A stretch of 64,000 nt of DNA from Acetobacteraceae bacterium (GCA_003151425.1 PLXO01000023.1:1-64000); one strand, 5' to 3'. Counted from the first letter of the stretch, positions 9,098 to 19,092 are shown. Notes: generated by a model from the sequence alone, not told the origin. Made by a program: numbers and translations.

Positions 9098-9618
9098 CCA
9101 TCGCACGCACCTTCCAGCACGTGAAGCTGCTGGCGAACCGCAGCGTGCTGGAAAACATCGCACTCGGGGCGCATCTGGCGGGTCGCGCCGGTTTGTTGCG
9201 CGCGATGCTGCGGCTGGATCGAGCCGAGGAAGCGCGGCTGCTCGCTGACGCGCGCGCGCAGGCCGCGCGGGTGGGGCTCGGCCGGGTGCTGGACATGCCG
9301 GCGGGCGATCTGCCGCTGGGTCAGCAGCGCGTGGTGGAGATCGCCCGCGCGCTGTGTCTGCGCCCACGCCTGCTGCTGCTGGATGAGCCCGCGGCCGGGC
9401 TGCGGCTGGCGGAAAAGCAACTCCTCGCGATCCTGCTGCGGCAGTTGCGCATCGAAGGCATCGGGGTGCTGCTGGTCGAGCATGATATGGATTTCGTCAT
9501 GCAGTTGGCGGATCGCGTCGTGGTGATGGATTTCGGGCAGAAGATCGCCGAAGGTCCGCCGGCACAGGTGCAGTCCGATCCGGCGGTGCAGGAAGCTTAT
9601 CTGGGCGGACTGGCATGA
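9098..9618 (+). pseudogene. livG: Branched-chain amino-acid ABC transporter ATP-binding protein LivG, 5'-truncated
   Basis: Begins at IARTFQHVKLLANRSVLENIALGAHL; Walker A and N-terminal ~third absent; rest intact (LLLLDEPAAGL, LLVEHDMDFVM). Confidence 0.8.
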
Positions 9619-10352
9619 CCATACCGCTACTGCAATTGGACGGGCTGTGTGCGGGCTACGGTCATGTGGAGGTGCTGCACGGGGTCAGCCTTTCGGTGCC
9701 GGAAGGAACCACGGTCGCCATCGTCGGGCCGAACGGCGCGGGCAAGACCACGTTGATGGGCGCCGTCATGGGTGTGTTGCCGCGGCGCGGCGGCGCGGTG
9801 CGCTATCTTGGCGAACAAGCCGGCGCGACCGAGGCGCTGGTGGCGGCGGGCGCGGTGCTGGTGCCTGAGCAGCGCGCGCTGTTTGCCGACATGAGCGTGG
9901 AGGACAACCTGCTGCTGGGCTTCTACCCGCGTCGGCGCGCGGGCGAGCGCGACGCAGGCCCGGGGATGCGCGAGGTATTCGCCATCTTCCCGCACCTGCA
10001 CTCGCGGCGGCGCCAGCTTGCCGGCACGCTGTCGGGCGGCGAGCGGCAGATGCTGGCACTCGGGCGAGCGCTGATGAGCCGGCCGCGCCTGCTACTACTG
10101 GACGAACCAACCCTTGGGCTCGCGCCGATGATCGTGCGCGAAATATACCGTGTGCTGATCGACCTGCGACGGCGCGGCCTGTCGATGCTGTTGGTGGAGC
10201 AGAACGTCCGCGCCGCGCTACAGGTCTCCGACTACGGGTATGTTTTGGAGATGGGCGAAGTGGTCGCCGAAGGGCCTAGCCCAGACTTGGCGCACGATCC
10301 GCGCATCCTGGAAACCTATCTGGGGCTCAGGCGTCGCGATGCCTGCGGATAA
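9615..10352 (+). CDS. livF: Branched-chain amino-acid ABC transporter ATP-binding protein LivF
   Basis: LLQLDGLCAGYGHVEVLHGVSLSVPEGTTVAIVGPNGAGKTTLMGAVMGVL ... LSGGERQMLALGRALMSRPRLLLLDEPTLGLAP. Confidence 0.9.
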   Translation: MTIPLLQLDGLCAGYGHVEVLHGVSLSVPEGTTVAIVGPNGAGKTTLMGAVMGVLPRRGGAVRYLGEQAGATEALVAAGAVLVPEQRALFADMSVEDNLLLGFYPRRRAGERDAGPGMREVFAIFPHLHSRRRQLAGTLSGGERQMLALGRALMSRPRLLLLDEPTLGLAPMIVREIYRVLIDLRRRGLSMLLVEQNVRAALQVSDYGYVLEMGEVVAEGPSPDLAHDPRILETYLGLRRRDACG

Positions 10353-10496
10353 CGCCGGGCCTGTGCCCGACAGCGAGGTCCCCGGTGCGTAGCACCATTG
10401 TGGATCGCCGCCACGCCGAGTATCGCAAGCCCGCAGACAACCACGTTGGCCCCGATTTGTGATACGCATGGACCAGTGCGGCTCGCGAACGAAAGG

Positions 10497-11360
10497 TCAC
10501 GCGCGGTCACGCTGTCGTGGATCGAGCACCAGACTGAGCCTGTCGCCGACGAGGTTCACGGCCATCACCGTTAGGAAGAGCGCGAGCCCCGGAAATATCA
10601 TCGTCCACGGCGCGTAGCGGACATATTCGCGCCCGGCATTCAACATCGCGCCCCACTCCGGTGTCGGCGGTTGTGCCCCTAGTCCCAGGAAGGAGAGCGT
10701 CGCCGTGAATAGCACCGCGCCGCCGAGATCGAGCGTGGTGATCACGATCAATATGGGGGCAAGATTGGGGAGCAGATGGCGTAGCACGATGCGCATGCGC
10801 CCGGATCCCACCGCACGCGCTGCCTCGACGAAGTCGCGTGCCACCAGCGACAGCGTGGCGGCACGCGTGATGCGGGCGAAGCGCGGAATGCCCGAAATGC
10901 CGACGGCGAGAGCCGCATTCCAGAGGCCGACACCGAGCACGGCCACGATCAGGATGGCGAGGATGATCGGGGGGAAGCAGAGCATCGCATCGATGAACCG
11001 TGCCCCGATCGCATCGATCCGGCCGCCGCCATAGGCGATGACGATTCCGAGCAGGCCACCGACCACCAGGCTGATCGCGACGGTCGAGACGCCCATGGCG
11101 AGGGAGAAGCGTGCGCCATACATGACGCGGCTCAGGATGTCTCGCCCGAACAGATCGCAGCCGAACCAATGTCCGGCGGATATCGGGGCCAGCCGCCGGC
11201 ATTGGCTGGTGGCGTTCCAGTCATAGGGGGCAACCACCGGCGCCAGGACGGCCAGCGTCAGAATGGAGACCAGCACAACGGTGCCGGCCAATGCACCGGG
11301 GGCGCCGAGCAGCCGCGAGATGACACCGTGTCCGCGCGGCCGCACCTGCGCCTGGCTCAC
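10497..11360 (-). CDS. ABC transporter permease, DppC type
   Basis: ISRLLGAPGALAGTVVLVSILTLAVLAPVVAPYDWN...GCDLFGRDILSRVMYGARFSLAMGV; GTG start overlapping upstream stop. Confidence 0.9.
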   Translation of the reverse strand: MSQAQVRPRGHGVISRLLGAPGALAGTVVLVSILTLAVLAPVVAPYDWNATSQCRRLAPISAGHWFGCDLFGRDILSRVMYGARFSLAMGVSTVAISLVVGGLLGIVIAYGGGRIDAIGARFIDAMLCFPPIILAILIVAVLGVGLWNAALAVGISGIPRFARITRAATLSLVARDFVEAARAVGSGRMRIVLRHLLPNLAPILIVITTLDLGGAVLFTATLSFLGLGAQPPTPEWGAMLNAGREYVRYAPWTMIFPGLALFLTVMAVNLVGDRLSLVLDPRQRDRA

Positions 11361-12277
11361 ACCTGCACCCGCGGATCGATGATGCCATAGGCAACGTCGA
11401 TCAGGAGATTGATCAGCACGTAGGCTGCCGTGGTAAGCACGACGACGCCTTGGACGACCGGGAAGTCCTTCTCCAGCACCGCAAGCACGAGCAAGTGACC
11501 GATGCCGGGGCGTGCGAAGACCGTTTCGGTGACGACGGCACCGCCGATCAACAACGCGAACTGGATGCCGAGCAGCGTCAGTGGCGGAATGACCGCGTTG
11601 CGCAGAGCGTGCTTGGTGACGACACGCACCGTGGTGAGGCCCTTGGCGTGCGCTGTGCGGATATAATCCTGCGTCATCACCTCGATAATGCTGTTGCGCA
11701 CCAGGCGCGCCAGTCCGCCGGCGAGAAACAGCCCAAGTGAGATGCTCGGCAAGATCAGCGCGTCGAACCCGGTGCCAAGGACCGGCACCCACCCAAGCTG
11801 GGTGGCGAAGACCTGGATCAGGATCATGCCGATCCAAAAGCTCGGCAGCGACAGCCCGGCAATTGCCAGCGTCATGCAGACGGTGTCGATCCAGCCGTTG
11901 GGCCAGACGCCGGCGACGATGCCGAGTGTGCCGCCGAGCAGCAGGCCGACCACGAAGCCGCCGATGGCGAGCTGCAGCGTGTAGGGGAATTCGTCAGCAA
12001 TGAGCTGCGTCACGGGCTGGCGGCTGCGGAAGCTTGCACCGAAATCGCCACGCCCGGCATTGGCCAGGAAGCTGACATATTGCACGACCAGCGGCCGGTC
12101 GAGGCCGAGCTTGGCGCGTGTCGCGTCCATGGCGGCATCGCTGATCGGCGTTCCCTGCAGCATCAACAGCACCGGATCGCCGGGCGCGAGCCGCATGGCG
12201 CCGAAGACGACGGTCCAGGTGATAAGGAGTGTCACAATGGCGCCGAACAGCCGCGTGAGGACGCGCGGCATCCTCAT
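11357..12277 (-). CDS. ABC transporter permease, DppB type
   Basis: RVLTRLFGAIVTLLITWTVVFGAMRLAPGDPVLLMLQG; classic DppB permease. Confidence 0.9.
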   Translation of the reverse strand: MRMPRVLTRLFGAIVTLLITWTVVFGAMRLAPGDPVLLMLQGTPISDAAMDATRAKLGLDRPLVVQYVSFLANAGRGDFGASFRSRQPVTQLIADEFPYTLQLAIGGFVVGLLLGGTLGIVAGVWPNGWIDTVCMTLAIAGLSLPSFWIGMILIQVFATQLGWVPVLGTGFDALILPSISLGLFLAGGLARLVRNSIIEVMTQDYIRTAHAKGLTTVRVVTKHALRNAVIPPLTLLGIQFALLIGGAVVTETVFARPGIGHLLVLAVLEKDFPVVQGVVVLTTAAYVLINLLIDVAYGIIDPRVQV

Positions 12278-12402
12278 CGGGACACCGACAAGCTGCCGGT
12301 TTCGGCGTTCAGCATCGGCCGCAAGCCCAGGTCAGCTTGTGCATCGAGGATCCATCTGGCCTGTTCGGGATGTGACTGTCTGCAAGAATAGCGATGCCGA
12401 AT

Positions 12403-12459
12403 GCCCGCACAAGCATGCCGGCGCAAGCATTGCCGACAAGCGTGCCCGACAAGCATGAA
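12403..12459. repeat. Degenerate short tandem repeats (~13-14 bp)
   Basis: ...cccgcacaagcatgccggcgcaagcattgccgacaagcgtgcccgacaagcatgaatg: recurring [g/a]caagc[a/g]tgcc. Confidence 0.6.
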
Positions 12460-12516
12460 TGTGCCGATTGCATGCCGCCGTTGGGCACCGCACAGTCCGC
12501 GGCAAATTAAACCCGC

Positions 12517-14169
12517 ATGGAGGCGGTTATGACCGGACGCAGACCCTCAGGCCTGACCCGCCGCGCGGTTGTTGGCAGCGCGCTTGCCGCACCGATGATT
12601 GCCACTGGGATCGCCTCTCGGGCCGCCCGCGCCGCCGCCGCGCAATCCGGTGACGGCCTCACGGTGACATGGGGCGAGGACGACGCAACCCCGCGCACCT
12701 ATGATCCCCGAGTCACCAGCTCCCGCCATGAGTATCAGGTGATCGCACAGATCTTCGACACGCTGATCGCCAGCGACGGATCGAACAAGCTGTTTCCCGG
12801 CCTCGCGACGGCATGGGAGGTCGCGCCGGACGGCAAGAGCGTGACACTCAAGCTGCGCAGCGATGTCGGCTTCCATGACGGCACGCCGTTCGATGCGGAA
12901 GCCGTGAAATTCACCTTCGACACGATTGCCGATCCGAAGACCGCGAGCGAAGGCGCGGTGACCCAGCTCGGCCCTTATGCCGGCACCGAGGTGATTGACC
13001 CCCACACGGCCCGCGTGACCTATTCGCAGCCCTTCGGAGCCGCGCTGGCGAGCTATGCCGAGGGCACGCTCGCGCCGGTTTCTCCCGCTGCGGTGAAACG
13101 CCTGGGCAACCAGGGCTTCGCCCGCGCGCCGGTGGGCGCTGGGCCGTTCCGCTTCGTCTCGTGGGAGGAAGGGCGGCAGGTGGTGCTGGAGCGCTTCGAC
13201 AAATACAATTGGGCGCCGGGCTACAATGCGAACCAGGGGCCCTCCCGCGTCCAGCGTGTCGTCAGCAGGTTCATTGCCGATGCCTCGACGCGCGTGGCTG
13301 CGCTGGAGGCGGGCGAGATCGATATTTCCGACGCCACACCGATCCTGGATATGAAACGGTATAGCGGCACGCACGACTACGGGACCATGATCGGCAACGC
13401 GGCCGGCATTCCATTCGGCCTCGAACTAAACGGCAGCCGCGGGATCTTCGCGGACGTTCGCGTTCGCCGCGCGCTGGCGATGGCGGTGGACCGCAAGGCA
13501 CTCAGCGACAACCTGTTCTTCGGCCTGATCGATCCGGCTTATGGGCCGTTGTCGAAGGGCACGCCCGGCTACTGGGCAGGCACCGAGGATATCTACAAGC
13601 CGGACCCTACTGCCGCGATGGCGCTGCTCGATCAGGCCGGTTGGAAGCCCGGGCCGGATGGCGTACGCATCAAGGATGGCCAACGGCTGAGCGGTTTCTA
13701 TGGCGCTCCGCCGCCGCTGGAACCTGATACGGCGGTTGAACTCCAGGCGGTTGCCCGGCGCGTCGGCTTCGACCTTAAGGTCGAAACGATCACGTTCGCG
13801 CGCAACCAGTCTCTCGTCTTCGACAACGCGTTCGACATGCTGCCGGTGCGCTGGATACAGGCCGATCCGATGTGCCTGGAAAATCTGTTCGCAAGCAGCA
13901 ACATCCCGAGCCCCGGTCGTTACAAATACAACTGGATGCAGCTCAACGATCCGAAGTTGGATGCGTTGTTCTCCGACGGCCGCGCGGTGACGGACCCGGC
14001 CAAGCGCGACGCGGTCTATGCCGACGCACAGAAGCGCATCATGGACACTGCCCTGTGGTTCCCGGTGCACAACCAGGTCCAGACGATTGCCTATCGCGCG
14101 GAGAAGCAGGGCTACCACTTCGCCCGGGCAAGCTGGGTGGCGCTGTTCTACGACGCGACGAAGTCGTGA
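12517..14169 (+). CDS. ABC transporter substrate-binding protein (peptide, family 5), Tat-like signal
   Basis: SGLTRRAVVGSALAAPMIATG signal; TPRTYDPRVTSSRHEYQVIAQIFDTLIASDGSNKLFPGLATAWEVAPDGKSVTLKLR. Confidence 0.9.
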   Translation: MEAVMTGRRPSGLTRRAVVGSALAAPMIATGIASRAARAAAAQSGDGLTVTWGEDDATPRTYDPRVTSSRHEYQVIAQIFDTLIASDGSNKLFPGLATAWEVAPDGKSVTLKLRSDVGFHDGTPFDAEAVKFTFDTIADPKTASEGAVTQLGPYAGTEVIDPHTARVTYSQPFGAALASYAEGTLAPVSPAAVKRLGNQGFARAPVGAGPFRFVSWEEGRQVVLERFDKYNWAPGYNANQGPSRVQRVVSRFIADASTRVAALEAGEIDISDATPILDMKRYSGTHDYGTMIGNAAGIPFGLELNGSRGIFADVRVRRALAMAVDRKALSDNLFFGLIDPAYGPLSKGTPGYWAGTEDIYKPDPTAAMALLDQAGWKPGPDGVRIKDGQRLSGFYGAPPPLEPDTAVELQAVARRVGFDLKVETITFARNQSLVFDNAFDMLPVRWIQADPMCLENLFASSNIPSPGRYKYNWMQLNDPKLDALFSDGRAVTDPAKRDAVYADAQKRIMDTALWFPVHNQVQTIAYRAEKQGYHFARASWVALFYDATKS

Positions 14170-14209
14170 TGATTAATTGTGGCACGTAGGAAGGCATGAG
14201 GGGACCGCG

Positions 14210-16384
14210 ATGCATGCATTGACCGGGTATGTCGACCGCTGGAGCGTGAAGCCGGGCGGCGCCATCCGCTTCATGGTTTCAAGTGCCGGCGGGCGGGATT
14301 TCACCCTGCGCTTTGTTCGCCATATCTGTGCCGACCCCAATCCTGCCGGACCGGGTTACGCCGAAATCCCGATGCCGAGCGCGCTCGACCGCGTGCACCC
14401 GGGCAAGGAACAGCCCGCCTATCTCGGCAGCTTCGGCCATGTTGCCTCGTTGCCGGTTGATGTGCAGGGCGGTGTGAGCCTGTCGGCGACGATCTGGCCG
14501 ACCACGCCGGGGAAGGGCCGGCAGGGCCTGGTCGCGCTGCGCCTCGACGGCTTCACGTTCGCACTCGGCATCGGCCCGGGCGGTGGTACCATGGCGGAGG
14601 TCACCGGTCCGGATGGGGCACGTGTGCGCACCGAAGTGCCGCGCCGGCTTTTGGAACGGCGATGGTACGACGTGAAGGCCACGCTCGATCTCGACGGCGC
14701 CGTAACGGTCACGCAGGTGCCGCACGCCCCGCTCGGCGATGCCGGCGAGGCCCGGGCGCCGGCGATGCGCCCACCTGGCGGCGCGCCGGAAATTTTTCTG
14801 GCGGCGCTGCCGAGGGAGGGCACCGCCCCGGCCGGCGGTCACTTCAACGGCAAGCTGCAACGCCCGACCATCCATCGCCCGGCGCCCTCGAACGCGACGC
14901 TGGCAGCCTGGGATTTCTCAATCGGCATCGCCACCCAGCTCGCCACCGACACTGGGCCGCACGCCGCGCATGCACGCCTGATCAATCTTCCCACGCGCGC
15001 CATGACGGGTTCGAACTGGACCGGCGCGGTGCATGACTGGAAGACTGCCCCCGATCAATACGGCGCCATCCATTTCCACGACGACGACCAAGGGCCGCTT
15101 GGCTGGACCGAGAGCGCCTGCCTCACTGTCCCGCCGGACTGGCCGAGCGGGTTCTACGCCGCGCATATCAAGAACGACGCCGGCGAGGACTACATCCCCT
15201 TCATCGTGCGACCGCGGGAGCCAAAGGCGGACGTGGTGCTGCTGGTGCCCACATTCAGCTACCAGGTCTATGGCTGTTTTGTTCGTCCGGGCCGTGGCGT
15301 CGAGATCGCGGACCGCGCCGCTGCGTGGGATGCGCTTCCCGAAACGCCCGACATGAACCCACAGTTCGGGCTTTCCTGCTATAACCTTCACAGCGACGGC
15401 TCAGGCGTGTCGCTGGTCACGCGGCTCCGTCCGATGCTCGACACTAGACCCCGGCAGATTTCATTGATGGACCCGGCCGAGGGGGGATCGGGCACGGGCC
15501 GCTGGGTGGCGGACAACTATATCGACCAGTTTCTGTCCACCACCGGAATGGCGCACGACGTCATCACCGATCACGACTTGCACGACGAGGGAATCGCGGC
15601 ATTGGCGTCCTATCGCGTCGTCATCGCCGCGCAGCATCCGGAATACCACTCCGAGCGCATGATGCAGGTATTCGAGGATTTTCTCGGCCAGGGCGGCCGC
15701 CTGATGTATCTCGGCGGCAACGGTTTCTACTGGCGTGCCGAACCGTCGCAGGACCAGCCCGATACGCTCGAAGTGCGCCGTGCCGAGGGCGGCATCCGCG
15801 TGTGGGAGACGATGCCCGGCGAGAGCTACCACGCATTCGGCGGCTATGGCGGGTTGTGGCGGCGTATTGGCCGATCGAGCCACAAGCTCCTCGGCATCAG
15901 CTTTTCCAGCCAGGGCCGCCACCTTGGCTTCCCATACCATTTTGTTGATGGAATTAACGATCCGCGCGTGGCGTTCATGACCACGGGTCTCGATACGCGA
16001 GCAGGCACGATATTCGGTGATGCCGGCTACATGGGCGGCGGCGCGGCTGGCTTCGAGCTCGACAGCGTCAATCCAAAATACGGCACCCCACCGCACGCGC
16101 TTGTTGTGGCAAAGGGCATCGTCATTCACCCGGACTACGGGTGGGTGAACGAGGACATGCTGATACAGCGCCACCCGCTGCCGCAGCAGGACTGGTCCTG
16201 CGCCGACATGACTTTTTTTGAAACCGCCGCCGGCGGCGTGGTGTTTTCGGTCGGTTCGATGACCTATGCAGGCAGCCTGATGATCGACGGCGGGGCCAGC
16301 CCGCTCGGCCAGCTCACGGCCAATGTCGTCCGCCGCTTCGCCGATCCCGTGCCATTCGAACTGCCGGCGGCACTGACGCAGTGA
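14210..16384 (+). CDS. N,N-dimethylformamidase large (beta) subunit-like protein
   Basis: MHALTGYVDRWSVKPGGAIRFMVSS...RFVRHICADPNPAGPGY; LVPTFSYQVYGCFVRPG; GGRLMYLGGNGFYWRAE: DMFase beta-subunit-like pattern, 725 aa. Confidence 0.75.
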   Translation: MHALTGYVDRWSVKPGGAIRFMVSSAGGRDFTLRFVRHICADPNPAGPGYAEIPMPSALDRVHPGKEQPAYLGSFGHVASLPVDVQGGVSLSATIWPTTPGKGRQGLVALRLDGFTFALGIGPGGGTMAEVTGPDGARVRTEVPRRLLERRWYDVKATLDLDGAVTVTQVPHAPLGDAGEARAPAMRPPGGAPEIFLAALPREGTAPAGGHFNGKLQRPTIHRPAPSNATLAAWDFSIGIATQLATDTGPHAAHARLINLPTRAMTGSNWTGAVHDWKTAPDQYGAIHFHDDDQGPLGWTESACLTVPPDWPSGFYAAHIKNDAGEDYIPFIVRPREPKADVVLLVPTFSYQVYGCFVRPGRGVEIADRAAAWDALPETPDMNPQFGLSCYNLHSDGSGVSLVTRLRPMLDTRPRQISLMDPAEGGSGTGRWVADNYIDQFLSTTGMAHDVITDHDLHDEGIAALASYRVVIAAQHPEYHSERMMQVFEDFLGQGGRLMYLGGNGFYWRAEPSQDQPDTLEVRRAEGGIRVWETMPGESYHAFGGYGGLWRRIGRSSHKLLGISFSSQGRHLGFPYHFVDGINDPRVAFMTTGLDTRAGTIFGDAGYMGGGAAGFELDSVNPKYGTPPHALVVAKGIVIHPDYGWVNEDMLIQRHPLPQQDWSCADMTFFETAAGGVVFSVGSMTYAGSLMIDGGASPLGQLTANVVRRFADPVPFELPAALTQ

Positions 16385-16414
16385 TGCGCTCTTCGACGCT
16401 TCCGCCGACTGGTA

Positions 16415-17614
16415 TCAGAACAGCGGCAGCGCCGGGACCCAGTCCGGTCGGGCGGGGTCGTAGAACTCGCTGATGCCACCTTCCTTTTCATAGAGCGCGT
16501 GGTAGCGAGCGAGCTTGTCGCGATCGAGCTCGACACCGAGGCCCGGGCCGTCCGGCACCCGCATGGAGCCGCTTTCGTAGACAAATGGCTCGGTGATAAG
16601 GTCGTCGAGCTGGTCGTGATAATGGCTGTCGATGGCATAGGTTATGTAGGGCGTGGCGGCGGCCAGATGCAGCATGGCCGAGGTGGAGATGCCGAGCTCG
16701 CGGTCGCTGTGCATGCCGATGCCGAGATTGAAGGCCTCGGCCACCGCGATCATCTTGCGGTTCTGCTGGAAACCACCCCAGTAATGCAGGTCGCTGAGAA
16801 TGACATCCACCGCACGCATGCGGATGCCCGGCGCCAGCTGGTCCCAGGCGACGAGGCACATGTTGGTCGCAAGCGGAATCGACACCGCCTTGCGGACCTG
16901 ACTCATGCCCTCGAGTGTCGCTGTCGGATCCTCGAGATATTCGAGGTCGATCCCGCTCGCCATCAGGCGGTGTCCGATGCGGATCGAGGTTTCCACCGAC
17001 CACGCGGCATTGGGATCCCAGCGCAGCGGGGCATCGGGGAAATCGGCGCGGATCAGCTCCAGCGCCTTGAATTCCTCGGCGGGGCGGTAGACGCCGCCCT
17101 TCAGCTTGATGGCGCGGAAGCCGTGCCGGGCGCAGAGCTCGCGGGTGCGCGCGGCGATGGCTTGCGGCGAGTCCTCGCCGCCAATGCCGGTCTTCGGATC
17201 GCGGTAGCGATAGAAGACATAGGCGCCAAACTCGATTCGGTCGCGCGTCTTGCCGCCGAGTAGCCGATAGACGGGCACGCCGAGGCTCTTGCCTGCCGCA
17301 TCGAGGCAGGCCATTTCGATGCCGGCGCGCACCACGGCGGGAATGGCCGTTTCGTAGCCGATGCAGAACACCGCAAAGCGACGCATCAGCAGGCCGACAT
17401 CGAGCGCGTCGAGGCCGATGACGAAGGGACGCGCCGTTTCGATGGCGTGCTCGATGCCGGCGCCGCCATATGTCTCCCCGAGGCCGATGATGCCGTCCTC
17501 GGTGACGACCTCGATGATGCCGCGCGTGGTGCCGGTCTCCACGCCGCAGGCCCAGCGCAGCGTGGCCTCAAACGGGACGTTCACCGACGTTATGCGGAGG
17601 TCAACGATCTTCAT
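16415..17614 (-). CDS. Mandelate racemase/muconate lactonizing enzyme family (enolase superfamily dehydratase)
   Basis: MKIVDLRITSVNVPFEATLRWACGVETGTTRGIIEVVTEDGIIGLGETYGG ... AIKLKGG ... RWDPNAAWSVETSIRIG. Confidence 0.85.
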   Translation of the reverse strand: MKIVDLRITSVNVPFEATLRWACGVETGTTRGIIEVVTEDGIIGLGETYGGAGIEHAIETARPFVIGLDALDVGLLMRRFAVFCIGYETAIPAVVRAGIEMACLDAAGKSLGVPVYRLLGGKTRDRIEFGAYVFYRYRDPKTGIGGEDSPQAIAARTRELCARHGFRAIKLKGGVYRPAEEFKALELIRADFPDAPLRWDPNAAWSVETSIRIGHRLMASGIDLEYLEDPTATLEGMSQVRKAVSIPLATNMCLVAWDQLAPGIRMRAVDVILSDLHYWGGFQQNRKMIAVAEAFNLGIGMHSDRELGISTSAMLHLAAATPYITYAIDSHYHDQLDDLITEPFVYESGSMRVPDGPGLGVELDRDKLARYHALYEKEGGISEFYDPARPDWVPALPLF

Positions 17615-19092
17615 TGGCCAGCCTCGTTGTAGTCGACGGGATAGAGCGGGCGCGTGACGTTGCGAAAACGGAGCCGCCGCATGTTGCCCGCCGTGGCGCC
17701 AGGCGTATCAGCGGCGACAATGCGGTCGGCATGCGGGCCGAAGGCGACGCGGAAATGGGACGAGGATTTCACGAACACCAGCGCCGCTTGCCGCAGCGGC
17801 AGGCCGACCGAGGTGTACATGCCCGTGTCCCACTCGAAGCTTGGCAGGGTGCGCAGCGCCAGGCGGATGTCGCCGATGGCGACGACGGCCGTTGGCCCGA
17901 AATTCGCGTCGAGCCCCTGCGCGCCGGCATCGTGCTGGGTGAACACGCCGTCGGTAAGCGCGCGAACGCGGCCGGTGACGCGGACGGGCTCGCCGTCGCC
18001 AGAGAGCCTGTGTCCGACGCTGAGCGTGACGGTGACCCCGATCCCCGCCGCGACCGCCTGCGCAACGGCTTCGGCATCGACAAGTGCCAGATACGAAAGC
18101 CGCCCGGCCCTGTCGGCACCGGCGGAAAGCAGCGCGCGCAGTACCGCGGTGTTGTCGCCCGCCGCGCCGCCCGACGGCCCATCCCCGGTGTCCCCGACGA
18201 TGGTGGTGCCCTCGCTGGTGAGGCCGATGCGCACAGCCTCGTCGAGCGGCGTAAGATCGGGGATGAACGCTTGGCGCGCGTCCCACGCCGTGGCGGCAAG
18301 CTCCTCCGCGGCGTCACGCGCGGCCTCGGCATCGCCGTCGGTGCAGACGAGGGCAGCGAAACCGAGATCGGGCACATCGATCCAGGGCTGGACGGGAAAC
18401 AACGAGGCGTGCAGCACGCGCCCGGCATCCTCCATGGCGCGGGCGGCGGCGACGATGTCCGACAGCGGCGGCTCGGCCGTGCGGGCATTGACGGGGCTGA
18501 CGATCATGTGCCGCTTGGCCAGCGCCATCGTCGGCCGCCGGCGCCCGGCGAGCGTATCCAGCATCAGCCCGGCGACGCGCTCACCGGTTTCGTACATGTC
18601 GATGTGCGGATATTCGCGGTAGCCGATGAGGAACGTTCCGGGCTGCAGCATGCGCGCCGTGATGTGGCCGTGCAGATCGAGCGACACGCCGATCGGCCGC
18701 CCGGTGGGAAGGATGGCGCGCATCCGCTCGATGATCTCGCCCTCGGCATCGGGATTGTCCTCCACGACCATGGCGCCGTGCAGCGCCAGCAGCAGCCCGT
18801 CCAACCGCCCCGCGTCCCGCAGGCGCTGCTCCATTTCGCCCACCAGCGTATCGAACGCGGCGCGCGTGACCGGACCGTTGGACCCGGCATGTCCGGCGAG
18901 CAGTGGAACTGCCTCGGCGCCGGCTGCGCGGAGCACCTCGAAGAACGCGGGAACCTCGACGCGTGCGGCGCCGTAGCCGGTGAGCATCTCCGCCCCGCGA
19001 TGCAGGTAGACTGAACGGAAGGTGTCGAGATCCGTACGGAAGGGGACAAAGGTGTTGGCTTCCTGCATGAGGGAGCCGACGGCGATGCGCAT
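17611..19092 (-). CDS. M81 family metallopeptidase (MlrC-like)
   Basis: MRIAVGSLMQEANTFVPFRTDLDTF ... LLLALHGAMVVEDNPDAEGEIIERMRAILP ... GDTGDGPSGGAAGDNTAVLRALL. Confidence 0.9.
   Translation of the reverse strand: MRIAVGSLMQEANTFVPFRTDLDTFRSVYLHRGAEMLTGYGAARVEVPAFFEVLRAAGAEAVPLLAGHAGSNGPVTRAAFDTLVGEMEQRLRDAGRLDGLLLALHGAMVVEDNPDAEGEIIERMRAILPTGRPIGVSLDLHGHITARMLQPGTFLIGYREYPHIDMYETGERVAGLMLDTLAGRRRPTMALAKRHMIVSPVNARTAEPPLSDIVAAARAMEDAGRVLHASLFPVQPWIDVPDLGFAALVCTDGDAEAARDAAEELAATAWDARQAFIPDLTPLDEAVRIGLTSEGTTIVGDTGDGPSGGAAGDNTAVLRALLSAGADRAGRLSYLALVDAEAVAQAVAAGIGVTVTLSVGHRLSGDGEPVRVTGRVRALTDGVFTQHDAGAQGLDANFGPTAVVAIGDIRLALRTLPSFEWDTGMYTSVGLPLRQAALVFVKSSSHFRVAFGPHADRIVAADTPGATAGNMRRLRFRNVTRPLYPVDYNEAGQ

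Noticed and set aside
8920-9618. 232-aa ORF as full LivG
   Set aside because: First ~60 residues are imuB read in another frame; no Walker A, no native start.
17614-19014. 466-aa plus-strand ORF
   Set aside because: Shadow of the M81 peptidase gene; no recognisable domain.
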